This document shows positions 57,129 through 64,000 of a stretch of DNA of 64,000 nt, in pieces. The first letter of the stretch is position 1. Each line of letters opens with the position of its first letter. The notes under the pieces were generated by a model. That model searched no databases and was not told the DNA's origin. It saw only the letters and a program-made list of their open reading frames with translations. The DNA lies in the NCBI GenBank assembly GCA_033060915.1, contig CM065394.1:35245001-35309000 (forward strand), written 5' to 3'. The DNA comes from Euryodendron excelsum. Taxonomy: Eukaryota > Streptophyta > Magnoliopsida > Ericales > Pentaphylacaceae. Position numbers and translations under genes: made by a program.

Positions 57129-59353
57129 CTATGCCGACTTCTCCCCCGGCTCTGCAGACACCCCCGGCGAGACTTCTACCACATCCTCCGAGGGCACAAC
57201 TGCGGTCTTCAAGCCTTCAAGTCTCTCCTTCTCAGCAGCAGCCGCTTCGGCCGCATCTTTTAACTTAAGCTCCCATGCATATTGGGCATTGGCCAGGACT
57301 TTCTTCGGACAGACGATGCCGTCCTCGGTAGTATCGAAGTAGTCCGGACAAAGACCCCACACGTCGAAGGCCTTATCCAACTCTGCCACGATAAGGGCAC
57401 CGTTCCAACCCTGTCGAAAAATGGTGCGACTGAGGTCCATCATCTCTTCAGCCAAATTCTTGGCTCCCCTTTCTTCACCCCGCTTCAATATGGCCTCCTC
57501 ATCCACCTTCAGCTTGGCCACTTTAGCCTTAAGGGTCTCCACCTCCTCGTTGGCCTTGTGCAGATCCACGGACTGCACGTCAAACTTTTTCTCGAGGTCG
57601 GCGAGATCCTTATCCCTCTTCTCAAAGTCGGCCTTCATCAGCAAAAGCTCGGCGGAAGCCTGCTCGGCTTGTTTCCTGAAGGTAATCCGCTCCTTATTTG
57701 CTTCAATCCATTCAAGCTTCAGACGGCCGTGCTCTTCAATGAGTTGCTGGTGAACCTCGGCAAGCTTTTGGAAGCGTGTCATCGCCTCCAAGGAGTTTAG
57801 GCAGCCCTACACAAATCGAAGAAGGTCGTTGTTAGGGCAAGTGCCTAAGAGGACTGTAGTCACTGAAAAGTCATAGCTGTCTTACCAGTATGGAATCATG
57901 GAAAGCGCCCATGAAGACGGCTGAGTCGCTTGCTTCGCCCAGCTTCGCCACGTCCTTTTTCTGAAGGACGCTTTTCAAAACACCAAAAGCGACCTCGGGC
58001 TGATCGATCATGGAATCCGCTGTCGTCATTGGACGGCCCAAAATGTCCGGAGTGATGGTCACTGTCTCGCCGACCTCGTCCACCGTGGCTTTGCCTTTCT
58101 GCTTCTTGGGCACATGAGTTGGAGTGACATCGGGCCTCCTCTTTCTTTGTTGCCGTGTCTCCGACCTCTGTTGCACGGTTGTGGCCTCCTCCACGGGTGC
58201 TGCCACTAGCTCGGCTGGGGGAGTTTCGGCAGGAGTGGGAGTGGCCGACCTCAGCGGTTGTCCCGCCAAAGCAAACATTCTTTCCTTTAGACTCATGCCA
58301 TCCATCTCGTTGGGTGATGGGCTGGAATCACTCGTTCGGGTGGGAACCTCAACTCGGCGGTCGGGTACGGTGTATGGAGACGAAGTGGACGCCGAACTGT
58401 GCGATTCGGTTCACTCTTCTTGCCGTTCCTCGCCACGCGATGCAGATAGTGGAGCAACCGCGACTGTCATGCCTGTAGGGATGCGCGCCCTCTCGATCGC
58501 TATGCCAGTAGGGATTTCCTCAAAGTCCCCTTCGGCACCTTCGTCTGCCAATCTTGCTAGTACACTCGGGGGCACACCAGTCTCGGCAGTAAAAGTCGAG
58601 TATCGCAGCGGATAGGAGAGCAAGATATGTGCTGCCCGAGCTATGTATCGTAGCCGACCTTCACCAACGTATTTCAAGACCTTGCTGAGGTCGTCAGAGT
58701 TAACTAACTAATCACGAGCTTTCGACCGCTTCCTTGTGTCTGCAAAAAGTTCGAGAGTTAGTATAGATGCAGATTGAAACTTAAACTGATACACAGTCTG
58801 AGAAGATCGGCATCAAACCTAGTTGAACGGGCTTTTTAGGGCACCGAATCGCCGGTCTATCTTTCTCGGGAACATTGCCGAACTCCCACGGACCAGTTAC
58901 CCAAACCCTTACATCATCAACGCCCTTCCCTGAAGAAGGCAAACACTTCACTAACTCTAAGGACTTCTTTACTACCCGGAGGTAAACCTTGTAACTACCT
59001 CTGACTTTGCAAAGGGTGTAACAGTAGTCCAGTTCGGCAAGGCCCAGGTTCACCCCCAGTCGCCGATTTATTTCAAGCATACGAAAGAAGATCCTATATA
59101 CATTTGACGCTAACTGGGAAGGTGACACATTATTTTTTACTATGAACTTATGAAGAAGAGGGTGGAGGGGAAACCTGAGCCCCCCTTCGACGATGGCGAT
59201 GACCGGGAATGGCACTCCCTTTTCGGTCTCGCCCATACGGAAGTCATCAGGGTCGACCAGCTCTAAGCCGATCTCGTCTGGGATTTCGAACCTAGCCCTG
59301 AACGAAGCAAGGGCCGACGGACCATCTAACATTTTACGAAGACGGGATGCCAT
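57129..59353 (-). pseudogene. Antisense three-exon gene of the Tat element (PF04195-like)
   Basis: Exons 59,353-58,819, 58,739-57,886 and 57,806-57,129 join into 689 codons in one frame. Both introns are short (79 bp each) with canonical ends: donor GTTTGAT and acceptor TTTTTGCAG, then donor GTAAGAC and acceptor TTTGTGTAG. Exon 1 carries VEGGLRFPLHPLLHKFIV, the hallmark of the 'putative gypsy type transposon' domain (PF04195, Transposase_28). Exon 2 is low-complexity and S/T/P-rich with KKQKGK. Exon 3 is a long coiled coil (LEKKFDVQ ... LKAKVAKLK). Only two single-base stops interrupt it: TAG near 58,710 and TGA at 58,411-58,413, the latter one C-to-T step from CGA. A role in the element's life cycle is unknown; relatives of Tat carry antisense ORFs. 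It runs convergent to pol. Confidence 0.8.
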
Positions 59354-59525
59354 CGGGGGGCAATCATCAACACACAGAAAGTACAGTGAAGAGCGAAAGA
59401 GTTGCGGGCTCGAAGGACACTTACAGTGTTGGGTGCCGAAACAGCCGACGCACTCGTGATTCAAGAGGCAGGGAAGTAAAAAAAAAGAGAGCAAGTGTTT
59501 TCCCAAAACCAATTAGGGCGTCGTT

Positions 59526-59533
59526 CTTTTATA
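59526..59533 (-). promoter_or_regulatory. TATA box for the antisense gene
   Basis: Minus-strand TATAAAAG, 173 nt upstream of the ATG at 59,353 and outside the LTR, so the antisense gene appears to have its own promoter between itself and the 3' LTR. Confidence 0.5.
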
Positions 59534-59710
59534 CACGCCAGAGCCGTCGGTTCATGCGCGGGAAAACGGCGTTAATCATGACGCTCTGCCGAAGCGTCAC
59601 GTCGGCTGTCGATTCGATAATGCCTCATCAATAGATTTTTTAAATCCCCGCCGTTTGTGCGGTCGAGTGACCGTTACAACCCTTGGCCATTTCAGAAGTT
59701 GAATCGACGC

Positions 59711-59727
59711 AAGGGCTGGGGGGCAGT
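59711..59727 (+). other. Polypurine tract of the Tat element
   Basis: AAGGGCTGGGGGGCAGT immediately before the 3' LTR; primes plus-strand DNA synthesis in this class. Confidence 0.8.
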
Positions 59728-60330
59728 TGTGGGGAAATAACCCTCGGCCCCTCCCAATGGGTGAGGCCCAATCTGCTCGAATTAAAGTTGGGGCTGCCTG
59801 GGGCCCAAACCAGTTATGAAGAAAGGCCAGCCCAAACTGCCGACCTCCTCCCAGCGAGGCCCAGACAGCCAACGGTTTGCGCAAACCGCTAGCGGTCTTA
59901 GAGCATTAAATGCGAAGTTGACTTGCATTTAATGCACGAGCGGCCGCCCACACAAACGTCGACGTGCACGTCCGGTCAGTCGGAATCCCCCACGACGGTG
60001 CGCCAGACGCTGCAGGTAGCCAGGCGGCGTCAATGATGATGCCTAACCAGCAGACCATGAGAGCCTGCTGATAGGCCGAGACAAAAGACACTCCCTGAAG
60101 GACTCTATAAAGACCTGAGGAATCGAGAGCCAGGTATGGAGAATGAACCCCTGACATACACAACTTTCATTCATCCTTCTCGATTAAGTTTGCTAACTTA
60201 AGCTTCGGAGTGTGATCGACCCACCCAGGGTCGACCCATTCTAACCCATTCGTCTTGCAGGAAGAAGTTTGGACTCATCCATTTTGGGCTTGAGAGCTCG
60301 GCCCAGCCTTCCTGAAAAATCCCACCTACA
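59728..60330 (+). repeat. 3' LTR of the Tat element
   Basis: 603 bp, begins TGTGGGGAAATAACC and ends CCTACA, followed by ATATG. TATAAA at 60,106-60,111. See the 5' LTR for divergence. Confidence 0.95.
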
Positions 60331-60335
60331 ATATG

Positions 60336-62833
60336 AATAATGGTTGACTATAAAAAGATATGAAGACTGATCGAACTTAAACCCTTATAATCAACATGAG
60401 AATCTGCCGACCACTAACTCATTGGATATGTTTTTGGCTACTTAACTTCATGAGGTTTAGTTTATTACTTTCTGTTCCTTCAACCTATACTGCAACCATA
60501 AACCTAATCCAAGGCTTGGAAAAGTGTGCTACTACATAACTTACATAACAAGCAGATAGCTTATGTCATACAAATAGAAAATTTATATTGAATATCATCA
60601 GAATGATATAATCGGATAAAAGTTATTTATTTATATACAAAACACTTATTACAACAATTCTTAATTATAATAATTTCATTGTCACATTATTTTATTGAGG
60701 ATTTTATACAAATTTTTTGAAAAAGTAGCATCTGCCTAAGATTGGTAATCAGGTATACTATTCCATTTCAACTTTATTTTCCTTTAACCTACTGCAAATT
60801 AAACCCAAGGACCCTGACATGAGTTTGAAGACGTTATAGTAATCAAACAAATAGGGAACAAGATACTATTCTGTTCTGGAATAACAAAGAACCACTGAGG
60901 TGTCCAAATTAAACCCTCCCCACAAAAAATAAGCTGATTCCAAAAGAGAGCGCATATGTACCTGTTTGCATCTATTCTTCAACAAAACCCAAAAGTTCTC
61001 CCTTTAAATTTCTTTTTATTATTTTAAATAGATGGTCTCCCAGGTAGATTTTGTAATTAAATCTGCTCCATTCATTGTGGGTACGTTCCATTTAAATTGC
61101 TTGATACTGTTTTTGCCTTCTTTATATCCTAAGGGGTAGCAATCAAAGTCATCCTGCAACCTCTCGCCGCGTTCAGGAATATGTCGTTATCCCCTTTAAT
61201 TTTGGTTCTTTGGTATGCAGAAAATAATATGGGAGGTGTGCAAATCAAAATCAAGATATTCTTCTGTAATGAAATATTTGTGTCTCGTCGTGTCAGTGTC
61301 ACAAGAAAGGAGGATCGATCATTTACATATTGCTCAACTGGTAAAAACTTTTGACCGATCGATATAGATTCTCTTCTTGAGGATCAAAAGATTGGTCTAG
61401 TCTATTAACATATATACTTTTTGAACGTTATAATGTGTGTATATAAATGCATTTATATATGGAGAATGATTTTGGTGTTGACATGGTTTTGGTGGATGTT
61501 AATGTGACTGTTTTTCTCCTTTGAAAAGAAAAAGATTTCAGTGCAGTATTTGGTTGGTGTAAATTGCTCCACTGGCTTTGTGCCATGGTACAGTTTTTTA
61601 GTACATGAGCACTTGTGCACATCCCACATGCATTGACATGTTATCTTTAAAAAAAATTGAAGCTGAATTCTCTTTTAAGTCAAAGGTAGATGAAAAAAGG
61701 AGATTAATGTACGTAAAGGTACATGTAGTTAGATTTCGAAACTTATAATAAATCTCTTTGTTATGTTGTTGCATGAAAACAAATACATAAAAGTGTTTGA
61801 TACTGTTAAAACTAAAAACTTGTTTAGAATGAAGGAACTGCTACCGAAGGGCTAACCTAACCAAACACAATTTAGAGTTAATGGAGGATGGTGTAACTTA
61901 ATAGTTGTTAGATCCATAGCATGCCTTTGGGTGACGATTAAATTTTAGAAAATACATTTTCCTTGTATAAAGCTTTAGGCTGTCAATTTGCTATTGAAAC
62001 TTCTCAGAAATAGGATCATGTTTGATGTTCTTCTTAGAGCAACAATAGCTATGCTTTTTCCACTGTGGGTAGTGGATCCACAAGAAGAAGATGAGACCGC
62101 AGGGCACTACAGGAGTCATATTCGAACCCATTAAAAATTGCATGAGGTGATCTTGCTGTTCAAGGTGGTGTTATATACCAAAGATTTACACCCACAAATC
62201 CCTTGATTAGTGGAATATTACAAGGAAGACAACAATCAACCTTAGATTATTGCATTTGAGATAGACAGAAATCAAGAAATCAAGGATAAAAAATTGCAGC
62301 ATAGTTTCACACGTTTAATAGGCAGAGCCACTTGAATCGTGAGTGTGTTTCTAGCCCCACCATAAAACAAAACCCACAAGGAGAAGACGGGCAGGCTCCA
62401 CGCCCTAAAACTTTTAAAATTCTCTATAATACTTATAAACTTTTAAGTATTTACAAAAAAAAAAAAAAAAAGGTATTGGCTCTCTCAAAATTTAAAATTT
62501 TTTGTCTTAATCTTTATAAAATTTAAAATTTTTTATCTTAGTCCCCCTTAATACAAATCCTAGATCTGCCACTATGTGGGTGTTATGTAAAACCAACATT
62601 AGCGAAATCATGTGGTTCTCGTAGCTATTGATAGTTACTAGACATAAACTCTCACCAACTTGGATTCAAGTTGCATTTTTTCACTACTAAAATTGGCATG
62701 TTAATGTAAAATTAGAGTGTTGCCACACCCTATAATAGTCACATAAAACAATGTTTCACCAACTTTGGTCCAAGTCCCTTTCACCCAATAACCAATCTAC
62801 AAACCTCGTCATGTTAATAAGACATGAGACTAA
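60336..62833. other. Spacer right of the Tat element
   Basis: AT-rich, no supported gene. The part 62,319-62,574 has hAT-like ends ('ggcagagccac' and 'gatctgccactatg') around a short AT-rich body with a poly-A run at 62,455-62,471. This is a weak candidate for another small element. Confidence 0.45.
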
Positions 62834-63260
62834 GGTTGCATTTGGGTTATGGATTTAAAAGGAATAGATTTGGCATCACTCATTCAATGAGTATTGCCTT
62901 TAATTTAAGGTAGTATCAATCTAGATTTCAAAAACAGATTTGAGAGTTCTGGATTGATGGATGTTAAGTAACTTAGTGAATATAGTCATTTATTATCATT
63001 GCATAAATGATTCCACTTGTATAAGGAGCTTAAGAACATATCTTCTATATCTATTCACTCATACACTTAAGAATTATTAGTTTACATTTAAATAATTAAT
63101 CTTTCTACAACTTTATAAAGCTTAACTTCAAATGACTTCATTCAATTTTGAGCCTTGAATCCTTAATAAAATCTACAATTTAATGTTTTATAAGATGTGT
63201 AAATCTTTAAATGACTAACACCAAATCCATTGGTTGGACATCTCAAATCCACATGCAACC
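62834..63260. mobile_element. Tourist-like MITE
   Basis: 427 bp between TAA direct repeats (62,831-62,833 and 63,261-63,263). Ends are GGTTGCATTTGG and CCACATGCAACC, inverted at 11 of 12 positions. A 3-bp TAA duplication with GG-starting ends fits PIF/Harbinger (Tourist). No coding sequence. Confidence 0.75.
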
Positions 63261-63395
63261 TAATAGTATGAAAGCTGTCCGGCTTCCATGAAAAAAACAA
63301 ATTTGACAATTGAGTTTTCACCATACACTCCCCAACTTTTCAGAATTAAGGAAATTCTCAGAAAACATCACCAATATATAAAAAAAATATTTTTT

Positions 63396-63775
63396 TTAAA
63401 AATAAGCAATTACACTTTATCTTCTTGTGATTTGAACGAAAATCAAATAACCTCTTGCAGTTCAAAAATGACAATATCTCCTCATAGTTTGGACGTATTT
63501 GTAAAATGGATAAAATCACGACAGATTTAGTAAAATGACAAAAATATCTATGCAAAGGATAACCTTTTATTTTGACATAATTGGAGAGATGTATTGATTA
63601 AAAATATTCTTGTGATAAAAGCACCGTTAACGGCTTCTATCTATTTTACAGTTAAGTCTAAATTACAAAAATGTTATGTGTTAATATTTAGATTATAGAG
63701 GAGTTGTTTGATTTCGTCCAAACCACAAGGAGTAAAGTTGTAGTTTTGTTTTTGAGGTAATTACCCAACAACATG
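63396..63775. mobile_element. Foldback element just upstream of the right-edge gene
   Basis: The left arm (about 63,400-63,460: 'cttcttgtgatttgaacgaa') and the complement of the right arm (about 63,690-63,770: 'ctccttgtggtttggacgaa') are imperfect inverted repeats of roughly 55 bp. The outer left end is worn, so class and target duplication cannot be set. Confidence 0.55.
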
Positions 63776-63803
63776 GGTGCCCAATTCCTTGCGTCCAGGA
63801 CTC

Positions 63804-63866
63804 TATATAAAGAAGGCTGGCTGTCATTGAGCAAACCCAACTGCTAATTCCTAACTGAACACAGAG

Positions 63867-63906
<40 letters not shown>

Positions 63907-63947
63907 AAACTACTCTGTGTTTTGAACATTTGGGCGGTTTTGGAGAG
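63804..63947 (+). promoter_or_regulatory. Core promoter and 5' leader of a plus-strand gene
   Basis: TATATAA at 63,804-63,810, then a leader with an uninterrupted CT repeat (63,868-63,903), ending 'ggagagATGGG'. TATA-to-ATG distance is about 140 bp. This is a standard plant layout. Confidence 0.65.
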
Positions 63948-64000
63948 ATGGGTATAAATTCCAACAGAGTTGAACACTTCTCAGACCCTGCATGCCACGA
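63948..64000 (+). CDS. First codons of an unidentified plant gene (runs off the right edge)
   Basis: The ATG at 63,948 opens a frame MGINSNRVEHFSDPACH with no stop before the window ends. The TATA box, CT-rich leader and good ATG context (A at -3 is absent, but G follows the ATG) support a real gene start. Seventeen residues are too few to assign a family. It may also be interrupted by an intron soon after. Confidence 0.55.
   Translation, partial: MGINSNRVEHFSDPACH

Larger units (their letters stand above)
50287..60330 (+). mobile_element. Tat-lineage Ty3/gypsy retrotransposon, structurally complete
   Basis: Two LTRs of exactly 603 bp, TG...CA ends, PBS, gag, protease, RT, RNase H, second (archaeal-type) RNase H, integrase, tandem-repeat region, an opposite-strand gene and a PPT. 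ATATG at 50,282-50,286 and 60,331-60,335 is a perfect 5-bp target duplication. The second RNase H and the region between integrase and the 3' LTR place it in the Tat/Retand group. Gag has three or more stops and a shift, pol one shift and one stop, so it cannot move by itself. GC content is clearly higher than in the surrounding spacer. Confidence 0.95.

Noticed and set aside
57282..57800. 172-codon plus-strand frame opposite the antisense gene's third exon
   Set aside because: It mirrors the coiled-coil exon; the minus-strand frame has domain, splice and codon support.
1..64000. tRNA, rRNA, snoRNA genes
   Set aside because: I looked for tRNA A/B boxes and conserved rRNA words and saw none I could support by eye.

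Overview
The window is nuclear DNA of a flowering plant. The evidence is intron-rich coding sequence with GT-AG splicing, a plant-type beta'-COP gene, plant LTR retrotransposon lineages (Tat-type Ty3/gypsy, SIRE-type and TNT1-type Ty1/copia, an Ogre-like long LTR) and many small TIR elements and one likely Helitron in AT-rich spacers. It looks like a eudicot; I cannot name the species.

Layout. (1) 1-10,431, minus strand: the 5' half of a coatomer beta'-subunit (COPB2) gene, 11 coding exons visible, running off the left edge. Its introns hold a Mutator-like element, a hAT relict with a second hAT-like element nested in it, a TIR element with a small Helitron inside, and other repeats. (2) 10,432-14,440: promoter/5' UTR, then AT-rich spacer. 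(3) 14,441-20,932 and 41,111-46,320: two copies (A and B) of one segmental duplication. Each carries a short, apparently intact COPB2-like gene of 319 codons on the minus strand that encodes only the N-terminal WD40 propeller. (4) 20,933-40,790: a degenerate TNT1-like copia element inserted in the tail of copy A. Its integrase region is split by an Ogre-like solo LTR (23,618-28,471) and by a SIRE-type copia (28,603-40,622, minus strand). The host element lacks its RT half and right LTR. (5) 45.87-48.55 kb: a partial tandem triplication following copy B. (6) 50,287-60,330: a complete Tat-lineage gypsy element with two 603-bp LTRs, PBS, PPT and ATATG target duplication. Gag and pol are broken. 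A 64-bp tandem repeat with a hairpin lies between pol and a three-exon gene on the opposite strand. (7) 60,336-63,800: spacer with small TIR elements. (8) 63,804-64,000: a TATA box, a CT-rich leader and the first 17 codons of an unidentified plus-strand gene.

How the parts relate. The full-length gene should make beta'-COP of the COPI coat (Golgi-to-ER transport). The two short paralogues keep the propeller that, in the known family, binds dilysine cargo tails, but lack the second propeller and solenoid needed for coat assembly. Their splice sites, reading frames and TATA boxes are conserved in both copies. They could therefore be expressed as cargo-binding fragments; this is inference. The rest of the window is mostly a record of repeated transposon insertion, with exact target duplications that give an order of events.

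The most unusual items are the spliced antisense gene of the Tat element, the SIRE extra ORF with its own TATA/leader region sharing motifs with the LTR, and the pair of beta'-COP propeller-only paralogues that have lost an intron.
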